A stretch of 63,113 nt of DNA. Origin: Eubacteriales bacterium. GTDB taxonomy: Bacteria; Bacillota; Clostridia; Tissierellales; Dethiosulfatibacteraceae. The notes beneath the pieces were generated by a model. It did no database searches. It worked only from the letters and a program-made list of their open reading frames with translations, and had not been told where the DNA came from. This document shows positions 44,058 through 53,785 of this stretch, piece after piece. A program made the position numbers and the translations under genes. Location: positions 1 through 63,113 of the forward strand of contig JAUYTY010000075.1 of assembly GCA_030694905.1 (NCBI GenBank), in the 5' to 3' direction. Within the stretch, counting starts at the first letter, position 1, and every line of letters starts with the position of its first letter.

Positions 44058-45095
44058 CTAAATAGTAAGTGTTTTCCTGAATCTATAATTTGCTGCGATA
44101 AAGAGAACAATTGTAGCGACTCCAAATCCTAGGGCAGTCATATAGATATAATTGATATCAGGGTTATTTAACAAGACTTCCCTGAAAGCAAACATTATTG
44201 GATATGAAGGTAAAAATTTGATAATCATAGGTGAAAATGAGGGCGAGAAGTAAGATGTGGCTGCAAGGGCAAATATAATGATAATCATAAACAACCATCC
44301 CATAGCCTTGGTCATTGTATCGAAAAAACTGGATACGAATAATCCCAGTGCAGATCCAAAAAGACTTGTGGTAATGAGCAGAACGCTGAAATGAAGATAG
44401 TTCGCTTTGGAACCTACCATTATAGCCATGAGAAGGAATCCGGATATGATTCCTGATACCAAAAGCACACCCATTTTGCCCAGGAGATACTCCCACATAC
44501 GATTGGGGGTAACAGCCAATGCCCTGATGGTGCCTTCCTCCTTGTCTAGAAATATATAGGAAGCTATTATGAACAAGCCCATAAATGAGACATTCATCGT
44601 CAATATTATGGGTATCATATTAATCCTGTCGGATAGCTTTTCAACTCCTTGGTTGAGTGTTATTACAGTGATATTGTCTGTGTCACCGAACATTTCATTG
44701 GCAAATGCTGTTTCTACAGTCGTTTTTATAATATTCTTGAATTTTTCTTCTTCGTACCCCTGCAACACAAAATTGTAGACAGTTTGATTGTTTTCTCGAT
44801 AGATGGACAACCCTACACTGCTCCTGTTTTCAGACATGGCCTCCTCCAGAGCTTCCCTTGAATCGACTATGGTTATCTCGTCAGTGCTGTTGTCTCCCAA
44901 GGTTCCCATTATCTCCCCATACAAAGCATCGTCTACGTCGAGATGCAGATAGATTGATAAATTGTTTTCGAAATTCTCAGGAACGACGAATAACAGAACA
45001 GCAATTATAATCACAGTAAAGCCGATTTCAAGATAAAAATAAAAGCTTTTCGAAGATAAACGCATATCTTTCAAAAAATTATATAGAAGTCTCAT
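44058..45095 (-). CDS. ABC-2 type transporter permease (first)
   Basis: The 345-residue protein has the same topology as its partner, with the coupling-helix motif DKEEGTIRALAVTPNRMWEYLLGK near residue 185 and late membrane helices. ATG 45095 lies inside the end of the ATPase gene (17-bp overlap), indicating coupled translation; the frame is open further upstream to 45140. Confidence 0.84.
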   Translation of the reverse strand: MRLLYNFLKDMRLSSKSFYFYLEIGFTVIIIAVLLFVVPENFENNLSIYLHLDVDDALYGEIMGTLGDNSTDEITIVDSREALEEAMSENRSSVGLSIYRENNQTVYNFVLQGYEEEKFKNIIKTTVETAFANEMFGDTDNITVITLNQGVEKLSDRINMIPIILTMNVSFMGLFIIASYIFLDKEEGTIRALAVTPNRMWEYLLGKMGVLLVSGIISGFLLMAIMVGSKANYLHFSVLLITTSLFGSALGLFVSSFFDTMTKAMGWLFMIIIIFALAATSYFSPSFSPMIIKFLPSYPIMFAFREVLLNNPDINYIYMTALGFGVATIVLFIAANYRFRKTLTI

Positions 45096-45951
45096 TGTAT
45101 TGCAGCCCCCTACCTGTAACCTTGATGAATATCTCCTCAAGTGTTGCTTCTTTGGTATGCATCAGTTCTATATTTCCGTTATTGATTATGTCGTTGAGTT
45201 TCAATCTATCCATCTCATCGATGAGTGAGAAAGACTCTTTCTTAAGTTCATCTCCAAGCTTATATTCCACGCCAACCAGCTTCTCTCCGTATTGAAGCTT
45301 AAGGTTTCTTGGCGAGTCTACCAATTTGATTTCCCCGTCGATGATAAATGCGACACGGTGGCATAACTCGTCAGCCACATACATGTTGTGTGTAGACAAA
45401 AATACAGTGGTTCCTGCCTGGTTTTTTTCCTTTATGATGTCTTTTATCTGGCTGGCGATTGCAGGGTCTAGTCCTGTTGTTGGCTCGTCTAAAAACCAAG
45501 CCTCAGGATTGTTGAGCATGCTTCTGACAAAGGTCAGCCGATGCTTCATACCTTTTGAGAATTCGGAGGTCTTCTTATTCGCAACATGATCTAGGCCGGC
45601 AATTTTCAATAGAAACATAGGATCCAGAGTAGGAACATCAAAGAGTTTTTTGTAAAACTCCAGATTCTCGAGTGCCGAGAGCTTGTTGTAAACATTGGAC
45701 TGCTCAAAGGATACACCTATCTTGTTGAACATTTCCCTTGATGGTTTCCTCATATCATATCCGACAACATTAACTTCTCCTTGCTGCAGCTGTAGAAGAC
45801 CGGTCAGAATTCCCTGGGTTGTGGATTTACCTGCGCCGCTAGGTCCCAAAAAACCAAAAACCTCGCCTTTTTCTATCTCGAAGGTCACATTCTTGACTGC
45901 ATAGCGATCATCCTTGGTGTAAGAGTGATAAAGATTTTTGACTGTTATCAT
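45079..45951 (-). CDS. ABC transporter ATPase (multidrug/ABC-2 exporter)
   Basis: The 290-residue ATPase has Walker A GPSGAGKST near residue 37, the non-standard signature FSKGMKHRL near residue 132 (instead of LSGGQ) and Walker B AWFLDEPTTGLDPA near residue 155. The C-terminal extension is typical of DrrA-like export ATPases. SD AGGGAGGA precedes ATG 45951. It is the first transporter gene after the TetR regulator. Confidence 0.92.
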   Translation of the reverse strand: MITVKNLYHSYTKDDRYAVKNVTFEIEKGEVFGFLGPSGAGKSTTQGILTGLLQLQQGEVNVVGYDMRKPSREMFNKIGVSFEQSNVYNKLSALENLEFYKKLFDVPTLDPMFLLKIAGLDHVANKKTSEFSKGMKHRLTFVRSMLNNPEAWFLDEPTTGLDPAIASQIKDIIKEKNQAGTTVFLSTHNMYVADELCHRVAFIIDGEIKLVDSPRNLKLQYGEKLVGVEYKLGDELKKESFSLIDEMDRLKLNDIINNGNIELMHTKEATLEEIFIKVTGRGLQYNETSI

Positions 45952-45975
45952 ATTTTCCTCCCTATTACCTTATCG

Positions 45976-46599
45976 TTATTGAACTGTCTTGATGCCATTT
46001 TTTATCAAATCAATAATTGAATTGGAAAACGCTTCATAGCTTTTATAAAAATCATCATCAAAGGTTTTACTCTTCAGGTACTCCGTTGAAGCCAGATTGA
46101 GTTTGTTGATGATAAAAGCTACAAAATCAGCGCTGATATCTTGCCTGATACTGCCATTTTCCTGACCCTTTAGGATCATGTTCTTGACAAAGTCCTCACC
46201 GCTTGACATGAGGTCACCAAAAATTAGCTTTTGCGTTTTCTCATCTTCTTTTAGCAAGAATATGCCAATTTTGGCGTAAACGGGATGGTCAATAGCAAAG
46301 GCAATACCTGATGAGTAAGTGGCTTTTAAATAGTCAAAAAAGTCGCCGCTGGAGAGTTCTTCAGTATACTTTTGGATATAGATGATTTTTTCTTCAGAAA
46401 TGCACTGTAAAATGTATCGATATAAATCCAGCTTGTCCTCAAAATACTGATAAAAACTGCCCTTAGCGATGCCGGTATTTTCAACAATTCTGTTAATGCT
46501 GCTCTTGGAGAATGAATGCTCTGAGAATTCATCCAGCGCAACGCTTTTTATCTTATTTCTTTTTTCTTCCGAAAGGTTGAAAAAGGTTTGCTTTGGCAT
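45976..46599 (-). CDS. TetR-family transcriptional regulator
   Basis: The 207-residue protein has an N-terminal TetR helix-turn-helix (about 10-55; IKSVALDEFSEHSFSKSSINRIVENTGIAKGSFYQYF, cited by ends) and a ligand-binding C-terminal part. It heads the ABC exporter operon and an inverted repeat overlaps its -10 box, so it likely represses itself and the exporter until a ligand binds. Confidence 0.93.
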   Translation of the reverse strand: MPKQTFFNLSEEKRNKIKSVALDEFSEHSFSKSSINRIVENTGIAKGSFYQYFEDKLDLYRYILQCISEEKIIYIQKYTEELSSGDFFDYLKATYSSGIAFAIDHPVYAKIGIFLLKEDEKTQKLIFGDLMSSGEDFVKNMILKGQENGSIRQDISADFVAFIINKLNLASTEYLKSKTFDDDFYKSYEAFSNSIIDLIKNGIKTVQ

Positions 46600-46612
46600 T
46601 TGTCACCTCCAT

Positions 46613-46655
46613 ATGACTCTAAGGTCATAATATCACTTTGGCAGACTTTAGTCAA
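46613..46655 (-). promoter_or_regulatory. Promoter and operator of the TetR-ABC exporter operon
   Basis: Minus-strand TTGACT (46655-46650), 17-bp spacer, TATTAT (46632-46627). ATGAC (46613-46617) and GTCAT (46624-46628) form an inverted repeat touching the -10 box, a fitting TetR operator. Confidence 0.68.
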
Positions 46656-46729
46656 TTGGAAAAATTTGCCGTATATTTAACAGTCTTTGGGGTATATAAT
46701 GACATATAAGATTTTAAATGAGGTGTAGG

Positions 46730-47311
46730 ATGAATGTTTTGGACAATGTACCGACTTTGATATCGAACAAGGTTCTGCTGAGAGAAATCAATGTGCCTGT
46801 CGATGCTCCCGAGTGGTATATGCACATGAAGGACCCTGAGATACACCTATGGATGGGCAACGATATTCCGGCCAACATAACGGAAACCAGGAGCAATCTC
46901 CAAAAGTATAAAGAGATACCACACATTATTTCCTGGGCAGTCATCAATAACGAAACCGGTAAAATAATTGGTACCTATTGGATATGGAAACCCATAGAGA
47001 ATGAAGACGGACTGTTGGTCATACCATCAGAGGTGGAAAGAATCAGCAAGCAATACTGGAGAAAAGGGTTTACAAAAGAAGCGAGAAAGCTTGTCTATCA
47101 GTATTGCTTTAATACCCTTAAAGCAAGTGAGATCCACGCCCAGGTTTGGAAGGATAACGTGAATTCTATCAAGTCATTGGAGCATGCGGGGCACATTTGC
47201 TACAAGGAGGAGTTGAAGATGATTGAGAAGTATAAGTCAATACATATAGAATGCCACTTCAAGCTCACTAGGGAATCTTGGATGAAAAGCAAACTGATGC
47301 ATTCAAAATAA
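46730..47311 (+). CDS. GNAT-family N-acetyltransferase (RimJ/RimL-like)
   Basis: The 193-residue protein has a GNAT fold of the RimJ/RimL class: LISNKVLLREINVPVD near the start, GKIIGTYWIW near residue 80, the acetyl-CoA region YWRKGFTKEARKLVYQY near residue 112 and the final HAQVWKDNVNSIKSLEHAGH. It acetylates an unknown amine. ATG 46730 has GAGGTG just ahead; ATG 46718 is an in-frame alternative. Confidence 0.85.
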   Translation: MNVLDNVPTLISNKVLLREINVPVDAPEWYMHMKDPEIHLWMGNDIPANITETRSNLQKYKEIPHIISWAVINNETGKIIGTYWIWKPIENEDGLLVIPSEVERISKQYWRKGFTKEARKLVYQYCFNTLKASEIHAQVWKDNVNSIKSLEHAGHICYKEELKMIEKYKSIHIECHFKLTRESWMKSKLMHSK

Positions 47312-47420
47312 TCAATTAATGTAATAATTAATTGATTTCTAATACCTGACTAATTTATAATTAATACAGGTAGTGTATAAATGGTATATAGCAAAAAATA
47401 AATTTAGGATGGTGAATGAA

Positions 47421-47657
47421 ATGAACAAAAAGCTTTATAAAAACCCCGATAAAAAGAAAATTGCTGGTGTATGCCAGGGAGTAGCGGAATACTTTGATAT
47501 AGATCCAACTTTAGTGAGGGTTTTATGGTTTGTGGTTTCTTGGGCTTGGGGAGCTGGTGTCGCAGCGTATATCCTTCTGTGGATCATATTGCCTGATAAA
47601 TCGGAAGTAGCGGATGTGCTCCATAAGGATGAAATGCCGGATGATGAGGAGTTCTAA
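47421..47657 (+). CDS. PspC-domain membrane protein
   Basis: The 78-residue protein is a single PspC domain: KKLYKNPDKKKIAGVCQGVAEYFDIDPTLVRVLW (by ends) followed by one membrane helix (about 38-58) and an acidic tail. PspC proteins respond to membrane stress. ATG 47421 fits the domain start; the frame continues to 47373. Its stop overlaps the convergent DUF3842 gene end by four bases. Confidence 0.88.
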   Translation: MNKKLYKNPDKKKIAGVCQGVAEYFDIDPTLVRVLWFVVSWAWGAGVAAYILLWIILPDKSEVADVLHKDEMPDDEEF

Positions 47658-48067
47658 ACCAACTCCTCACCAACCCGATCAACCAGTTCTTTGATGAGAT
47701 CAGTCATATTCAATGATCTTGGCGTAGATACAACATCTATATTGCACCTGTCAGAGGGTAGCAATATTTTTTTTGCATCGCTTAGAGCTATGGCCTCAGC
47801 CATCCGTGGTGTGATCTCTCCCATAAGACCATCTGGTGTTATTATTGCGATTGGACCTAGGATGAGTGTGGCTTTTTTACAATTGACAACCACCGGGTTT
47901 TCACCGGTGGCTGCAAAATCTGCACCGGCTTTTTTCATAGCGGCAGTTGCAGTGGAATTGGTTCCAAGAGCCAGAATCTTAATTTTTTCAGCATAACGCT
48001 TTTTCAGTTCTGAAACAATTTTGACACCCAATCCTCCACCCATGCCATCAATTACAGTTACCATCAT
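47654..48067 (-). CDS. DUF3842-family protein
   Basis: The 137-residue protein begins with VTVIDGMGGGLG, a nucleotide-binding-like loop, and has ALGTNSTATAAMKKAGAD near residue 33 and GPIAIITPDGLMGEITPRMAEAI (by ends) near residue 70. These match DUF3842, a small Clostridia family without known function. SD GGCAGGG precedes the double ATG at 48067. Repeat copy D lies upstream; its end may contribute to the promoter. Confidence 0.78.
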   Translation of the reverse strand: MMVTVIDGMGGGLGVKIVSELKKRYAEKIKILALGTNSTATAAMKKAGADFAATGENPVVVNCKKATLILGPIAIITPDGLMGEITPRMAEAIALSDAKKILLPSDRCNIDVVSTPRSLNMTDLIKELVDRVGEELV

Positions 48068-48213
48068 TATCTACCCTGCCTTTCATTATCTTCTTTTTGG
48101 CATTACTTGACTCATATTGTTTATACCATATATTGATGGGATCATCAAATAAAAGTTCTATAGCTTTCCATTCAGTTTTGTTATGCTGTTTATCATTAAT
48201 TTGATATAATGGT

Positions 48214-48265
48214 ATCAATAGGGTTCTTGGGTTCAGGTGGCGTCTTAGCACTGTTACTCATCGGA
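48214..48265 (-). repeat. Interspersed structured repeat, copy D (52 bp, internal deletion)
   Basis: Read on the minus strand it is TCCGATGAGTAACAGTGCTAAG joined to ACGCCACCTGAACCCAAGAACCCTATTGAT: the left 22 bp of the element fused to its right 30 bp. TTTA precedes its left end as in copies B and E. It lies between the divergent DUF3842 and FGGY kinase genes. Confidence 0.85.
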
Positions 48266-48292
48266 TAAAATAAAGCTAAGCTGGAGTGAATA

Positions 48293-49846
48293 GTGGATAA
48301 TAAAGCTTATTTCATGTCAATTGACTGCGGTACTCAAAGTGTGCGCATATTGGTTTTTGATTCAACTGGCAATCTGGTGCTGAAAGCAAAGCACATGATT
48401 ACGGATTACAAGTCACTTAAACCGGGTTGGAAAGAAATCCATCCTGATATCTTGTGGCGTAAAATTTGCCAGGGTATTCAAGAGATAAAAGCAGAGAATA
48501 AGGATATAACAGATAGTATAAAAGGAATAACACTGTCCTGCCAAAGAGACTCTATTGTTGTGGTTGATAAGGAAGGCAAGCCGTTAAGAGACTGCATAAT
48601 ATGGGCTGATTCCAGAAAAACCGAAAAGGTAAGACCGATGGCGCTATGGGCAAATATTGCCCTGGTCATGGTCAGATTCAAGAGAATAGGAGAAACATTC
48701 AACAGGGAATTCAGAGCAAACTGGCTGAGAGAAAACGAGCCTGACATATGGGAAAAAACCGATAAGTATCTGTTGCTCTCCGCATATCTAAACAGCAAAC
48801 TAACTGGGAAATTTTTGGATAGCACAGCTTCGACCATAGGTCATCTCCCCTTTGATTACAAACGATTCAAATGGACGGGTAAAAATGACATTAAAAGACA
48901 AATACTCCAAATCGAGGATAAATATCTTTATGACCTGATTGAGCCCTGTAAAATAATGGGTTATCTCACTCCTGAAGCCTCCCTTGAGACAGGGCTTAGA
49001 GAAGGATTGGCGGTTGCGTCATCCGGATCGGACAAAGGGTGTGAAACCATAGGTGTAGGTTGCAATAATCTTGACAAGGGAAGCATATCTCTTGGGTCAC
49101 AGGCCACAATCCAGACCACATCCAATCGATATTTCGAGCTTGTTCCTTTGTTTCCTCCTTTTCCATCGGTGAAATTCGGATGGTATAATCCAGAGATCAC
49201 CATCAGCAGAGGATACTGGATGATTAAATGGTTTGAGGAGGAGTTTGCGCACGAGGAGCTGGCAGAAGCCAATGGAGACAGCAACCTGGCTATTGGAATA
49301 CTGGAAAAGAAGCTTGAAAAAATACCTGCGGGATGTGAGGGTCTTATACTTCAGCCATTTTGGGGACAGGAACTGTTAAGACCCGAGGCTAGAGGATCCA
49401 TAATAGGATTCAGTGATGTTCATGGCAAGGTCCATTTTTACAGGGCCATTATTGAAGGTATTGGTTTCGCCTTGAGAGAGGGAATAGAAAAGCTTGAGAA
49501 AAAGTCGGGTGTAAGGATGGAGAAAATTGCACTTTCCGGGGGAGGATCCCAAAGTGATGTCATATGTCAGATTACAGCCAATCTGATCAATAGAGAGGTA
49601 TTTAAGGTGCAGACATATGAGACAACAGGACTCGGTGCGGCCATAGCCGGATTCGTGGCAGTAGGTCTTTATCGCGATGTAGACGAAGGGGTTGAGAAGA
49701 TGGTGCATGTCAGTAAGGTCTTCAAACCGGAGAAAGAGGCAGTCGAATTATATGACATTTTATACCGTCGTGTGTATAACAGAATTTATAGAAGAGTCAA
49801 AGTGCTATTTGAAGAAATGACAAAAATTGATCAAGATATGATATAA
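48293..49846 (+). CDS. FGGY-family carbohydrate kinase
   Basis: The 517-residue protein has the FGGY ATPase fold: SIDCGTQSVRILVFD near residue 5, CIIWADSRKTEK near residue 100, GSGSDKG-like loop near 242 and the C-terminal SGGGSQSDVICQITANLINREV (by ends) with TTGLGAAIAG. It phosphorylates a sugar or polyol; xylulokinase-like but unassigned. A GTG at 48293 is the start, with GGAG 7 bp ahead. It lies directly upstream of walR, 30 bp apart. Confidence 0.9.
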   Translation: MDNKAYFMSIDCGTQSVRILVFDSTGNLVLKAKHMITDYKSLKPGWKEIHPDILWRKICQGIQEIKAENKDITDSIKGITLSCQRDSIVVVDKEGKPLRDCIIWADSRKTEKVRPMALWANIALVMVRFKRIGETFNREFRANWLRENEPDIWEKTDKYLLLSAYLNSKLTGKFLDSTASTIGHLPFDYKRFKWTGKNDIKRQILQIEDKYLYDLIEPCKIMGYLTPEASLETGLREGLAVASSGSDKGCETIGVGCNNLDKGSISLGSQATIQTTSNRYFELVPLFPPFPSVKFGWYNPEITISRGYWMIKWFEEEFAHEELAEANGDSNLAIGILEKKLEKIPAGCEGLILQPFWGQELLRPEARGSIIGFSDVHGKVHFYRAIIEGIGFALREGIEKLEKKSGVRMEKIALSGGGSQSDVICQITANLINREVFKVQTYETTGLGAAIAGFVAVGLYRDVDEGVEKMVHVSKVFKPEKEAVELYDILYRRVYNRIYRRVKVLFEEMTKIDQDMI

Positions 49847-49876
49847 TAAGTAAAATTTTGTTAAGAAGGTATTGCT

Positions 49877-50563
49877 ATGAGTGAAAAAATATTAGTTGTA
49901 GATGACGAGAGGCCTATTGCCAATATTCTTAAATACAATCTTGAAAAGGAAGGCTTTGAAGTATACACAGCCTTTGATGGAGAAGAAGCCATCCACACAG
50001 CATTGGATGTCAAGCCGGATTTGATTTTACTTGATATCATGCTCCCGTTGAAAAATGGATTTGACGTGCTAAAGGAATTGCGAACACAGATGACCATGCC
50101 CGTAATCATGCTGACAGCTAAAGAAGAGGAATCAGACAAGATAATGGGACTGGATTATGGTGCGGATGATTATATTACAAAGCCTTTCAGCATGAAGGAA
50201 GTCATCGCACGTATAAAAGCCAATATCAGAAGAGAAAAATACAAGGATCCTGATGAAGAAAAAAAATCCAAAATGGTACAGTATGGAAATCTCAAGATTG
50301 ATTTCAATAAGCTGGAAGTCTTCAGAGAGGGAGAAATAATAGATTTGACACACAGGGAATTTGAACTCATCAAATATCTGGTCCTTAATCCGGACAAGGT
50401 ATTCGATAGGGAGCATTTGTTGAAGATGGTCTGGGGATATGAATACGGGGATTTGAGAACGGTAGATGTTACAGTCAGAAGATTGAGAGAGAAGATAGAG
50501 ACGATTGACGATAAATACATCATCACAAAACGAGGGGTAGGATATTACTTCAGGAGGATCTAG
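49877..50563 (+). CDS. walR: Response regulator WalR (YycF)
   Basis: The 228-residue OmpR-type regulator has a receiver domain with phospho-Asp in LILLDIMLPLK near residue 53, KPFSMKEV near residue 104 and a winged-helix domain with LTHREFELIKYLV near residue 158 and RTVDVTVRRLREKIE. It controls cell-wall genes with WalK. A TATAAT at 49841-49846 may be its -10. The gene order that follows confirms the identity. Confidence 0.95.
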   Translation: MSEKILVVDDERPIANILKYNLEKEGFEVYTAFDGEEAIHTALDVKPDLILLDIMLPLKNGFDVLKELRTQMTMPVIMLTAKEEESDKIMGLDYGADDYITKPFSMKEVIARIKANIRREKYKDPDEEKKSKMVQYGNLKIDFNKLEVFREGEIIDLTHREFELIKYLVLNPDKVFDREHLLKMVWGYEYGDLRTVDVTVRRLREKIETIDDKYIITKRGVGYYFRRI

Positions 50564-50565
50564 CA

Positions 50566-52377
50566 ATGTTCAGAAGCATAAGGTGGCGGTTCATCATCAT
50601 CTATTTTCTATTGGTTTTTCTTGCCATGTCAATAGTTGGATTTTTCATTACTGATCAATTGGAAAAAATACAGCTTGAATCCATAACCCAGTCAATGAGA
50701 AGCCATATCTTTTCTATCTTAGCAAGCTCGACACTCTTGCAGGATGATGATTGGGTGGGTAATCAAGACGAGATATCAGAACTGATTGATAAGAATGTGC
50801 AAATCGGATATGATGAGAATCTTTATATCGTTTTAAACACTGATGAAAAACCAATCATTGGCAGCACTGTCAGCAGTGTGGTTTCTTTAAGCGCCTTTGA
50901 AACCAGAAGAATCAACAATCTCCTTATATTGGAAGCTATGAGGGGTGAAATGGTGGAGGCCATACCGACTGAAAGCTTCGATGGAACGGAGAGCAAGGTC
51001 AAGCATATGGCTTATCCTGTTAAAAATGAGAATGGCAACATTGAAGGTATCATTTATCTGACCTATAGGCTTGACTCGGTTTACGAAACCATGGATAACA
51101 CGACAAAAATGTTGACAAGAGCCACATTGCTCGCATTGGCGATTACGATAGTTTTGGGTTTTTTTCTGGCTAAAAGCATTACGGGCCCTATCAAGGATCT
51201 GACCATGAAGGCCAAGGAAATGTCAAAGGGAGATTTTGAGCAGATAGTCGTAGTCAAATCCAACGATGAATTGGGTCAATTGGCAATGATGTTCAACTAT
51301 CTGACCAAGGAGCTTAAGAAGAACATATCCCAGGTTTATCAGGAAAAAAGCAAAATGGAGACAACATTCAACTATATGGCTGATGGCGTCATAACATTTG
51401 ATTTGGATGGCAATATAATATACGCCAATCCGGTTGCAAAGAAGATAATGGATATTGAGGACGAGAAAAACATTGACGGCGATCAGCTTCTGTCAGAGAT
51501 TGACTATCAGCTTTCTTTTGTTTTTTTGAAGGAAAGCAATTATACAAATAATGTAATTGTCAATATCAATGACTATATTTATAAAATCAATTACGCGCCA
51601 TTCAAAAACGAGATTGAAGAAGTCGGAGGCGTGATATTTGTCATCCAGGACATAACGGAACAGCAGAAGCTTGAAAACATGAGAAAGGAGTTTGTTGCGA
51701 ATGTATCCCACGAACTTAAAACACCTATTACCACCATCAAAAGCTATGCTGAGACACTTTTGGAAGGTGCGCTGGATAATCAGGAAACAGCCAAATATTT
51801 TCTCAATGTCATAAACAATGAAAGTGACAGAATGTCAAGACTGGTAAGCGATCTGTTGAGACTCTCCAGAATGGAGTACAACCAGGCTGATTGGAACAAG
51901 ATTTATCTTAATCCTTGTGAACTGCTAACTGAAACTTTGGAAAAGCTGAGGCTTAGATGGGAAGCCAAAAGACAAAAGTTGGAGTACAATGGTTGTAAGG
52001 ATGATATAACAGTTTTGTTTGACAAAGACGGCCTTGAACAAATCTATCAAAACATCATAGGAAATGCTATAAAATACACACCTGAAGAAGGAAAAATCGA
52101 CATTAGCTGTAATCTTATCGATAATTTCTTTGTTATAAAAATCAAAGACAATGGCATTGGTATACCGGAAGAGTACAGAGAAAGGATTTTTGAACGATTC
52201 TATAGGATTGATAAGGCCAGATCAAGAGATTTTGGTGGAACAGGATTGGGATTGGCCATTGTCAAACATATTGCTGAAGCACATGATTCTAGAATTGAAG
52301 TGGATAGCACTCCAAATGATGGCACTGAGTTCAGAATTGTGATTCCAGCCATCAACAGAGGTGAACTGGATGTATAG
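50566..52377 (+). CDS. walK: Sensor histidine kinase WalK (YycG)
   Basis: The 603-residue kinase has two membrane helices (about 9-29 and 187-207) flanking an extracellular PAS-like sensor, then HAMP, PAS, a HisKA domain with NVSHELKTPI near residue 383 and an ATPase domain with NAIKYTPEEG, DNGIGIP and GGTGLGL. This is the WalK layout. It is 2 bp after walR and overlaps yycH. Confidence 0.95.
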   Translation: MFRSIRWRFIIIYFLLVFLAMSIVGFFITDQLEKIQLESITQSMRSHIFSILASSTLLQDDDWVGNQDEISELIDKNVQIGYDENLYIVLNTDEKPIIGSTVSSVVSLSAFETRRINNLLILEAMRGEMVEAIPTESFDGTESKVKHMAYPVKNENGNIEGIIYLTYRLDSVYETMDNTTKMLTRATLLALAITIVLGFFLAKSITGPIKDLTMKAKEMSKGDFEQIVVVKSNDELGQLAMMFNYLTKELKKNISQVYQEKSKMETTFNYMADGVITFDLDGNIIYANPVAKKIMDIEDEKNIDGDQLLSEIDYQLSFVFLKESNYTNNVIVNINDYIYKINYAPFKNEIEEVGGVIFVIQDITEQQKLENMRKEFVANVSHELKTPITTIKSYAETLLEGALDNQETAKYFLNVINNESDRMSRLVSDLLRLSRMEYNQADWNKIYLNPCELLTETLEKLRLRWEAKRQKLEYNGCKDDITVLFDKDGLEQIYQNIIGNAIKYTPEEGKIDISCNLIDNFFVIKIKDNGIGIPEEYRERIFERFYRIDKARSRDFGGTGLGLAIVKHIAEAHDSRIEVDSTPNDGTEFRIVIPAINRGELDV

Positions 52378-53785
52378 GGAAAAAATCAAGAATCTTGTCC
52401 TTATCATGCTTGTTTCCATGGCAATATACTCCTCATCGTTCATATGGCTGGATTTATCCTTTGATTTAACAAGATTCAATCCTGTGGATAGCGAAATAGA
52501 GGAGGTCTATCTTTGGAATAAGATAAAACCATCCAAGGTTTCTGTGACAAACCAGTATGAATATATCATATACGATTCAGACATCAATGAATCTGTATGG
52601 AGAGTTTATAGGGACACTATGTTTGATGTGTTTCGATTTGCTTACTCGGATGGCGATATTCAGGAGGCTTCAGCGGCGGGTCGAACTATAAGGATATACT
52701 TTGACAGCCCAATGCCTTCTGAGCTTTTGATAGAGAGTTTTGGCACAAGCAACAACAGGTTTCAAAACGTTGTGGACAAGATAATCTGGATTGGCTACAG
52801 CTTAGATAGCGGAAAGCTTTATATTGATGATGGCATTAAGACCTATGGTCTTGAAATAACAACAAACCAACAGGAACTGACAGACGCATATGACAACACA
52901 ATGGCTTATGCATCAAATAAATATGACACGCTGTTTAATTATGGATCAAACGCGCCTTATATACCTGTCTCAACAGATGAAACGGCATTGAACCCGGTAT
53001 TTATTAGATCAGAAATAGATATAGAGGATTCGGTAAACATAGAAAATATTGCCAAGAACTATTTTCGAGACACGTTTGATTATGTGAGAACAACCATAGA
53101 CAGTTCTAGAACCATCAATTATATATATCGCAACGAAAAAGTGTTGCGGTTATATGAAGAAGGATTGCTGGAATTTTATGATTCCATAGAAAGCACTATG
53201 GATGACAGTTCCATGTACAGATCATTTCTTACTGCACTCAATTTCATAGATGATTTTCTGGGTTTCCCTGAGAATGCCTACTTGAGTCAAGTAACCACAT
53301 TCATTGAAGATGGCAAATATGGGTATCGTTTTCTATTCAACCATGGTCTGCTTGAAAGACCGGTTGTATTCAGCCAGGTAAGGGATGAAAAAGCCATACA
53401 GATAGATATTGTAGGCAGCAAGGTGGTTTTTTACCAGCGATTTATTCGTGTGGTGGATGAACTGATGGAAACTGAGATGATTGAAGTGAATGTGCTTTCG
53501 CCGCAAGAAATCATTGAGAACAATATTGATTTTATAGCGGAACTCTATCTGGAAAGTCCGGAAAACCAGTATTTGGAGATTGATGAAGCGAAAGAAAGGA
53601 TTCTCAACGGAATTCATGAAATATATCTGGCATATTTTGATCCATCCAGAAGGTCAAGGGATCAGCTCATGAGGAGTGTATGGGTGATCAAAACCACTGA
53701 CAGAAATTATGTCTTCAATGCCATAACAGGTGCGATTATTGAAGAGCAAAAGGTTGCGCAGGGGGTTGACGATGGATTGGAATAA
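52370..53785 (+). CDS. yycH: WalRK accessory protein YycH
   Basis: The 471-residue protein has one N-terminal membrane helix and a long extracytoplasmic part with low sequence conservation, including the YAYRFLF-like GYRFLFNHGLLERPVVF near residue 325. Position between walK and yycI defines it as YycH, which restrains WalK. ATG 52370 has AGAGGTG 7 bp ahead; a GTG at 52361 is in frame. It overlaps the end of walK. Confidence 0.85.
   Translation: MYREKIKNLVLIMLVSMAIYSSSFIWLDLSFDLTRFNPVDSEIEEVYLWNKIKPSKVSVTNQYEYIIYDSDINESVWRVYRDTMFDVFRFAYSDGDIQEASAAGRTIRIYFDSPMPSELLIESFGTSNNRFQNVVDKIIWIGYSLDSGKLYIDDGIKTYGLEITTNQQELTDAYDNTMAYASNKYDTLFNYGSNAPYIPVSTDETALNPVFIRSEIDIEDSVNIENIAKNYFRDTFDYVRTTIDSSRTINYIYRNEKVLRLYEEGLLEFYDSIESTMDDSSMYRSFLTALNFIDDFLGFPENAYLSQVTTFIEDGKYGYRFLFNHGLLERPVVFSQVRDEKAIQIDIVGSKVVFYQRFIRVVDELMETEMIEVNVLSPQEIIENNIDFIAELYLESPENQYLEIDEAKERILNGIHEIYLAYFDPSRRSRDQLMRSVWVIKTTDRNYVFNAITGAIIEEQKVAQGVDDGLE

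Noticed and set aside
48048-48251. 67-codon minus-strand frame ahead of the DUF3842 gene
   Set aside because: Its first codons are repeat copy D and it overlaps the DUF3842 start; no ribosome site.
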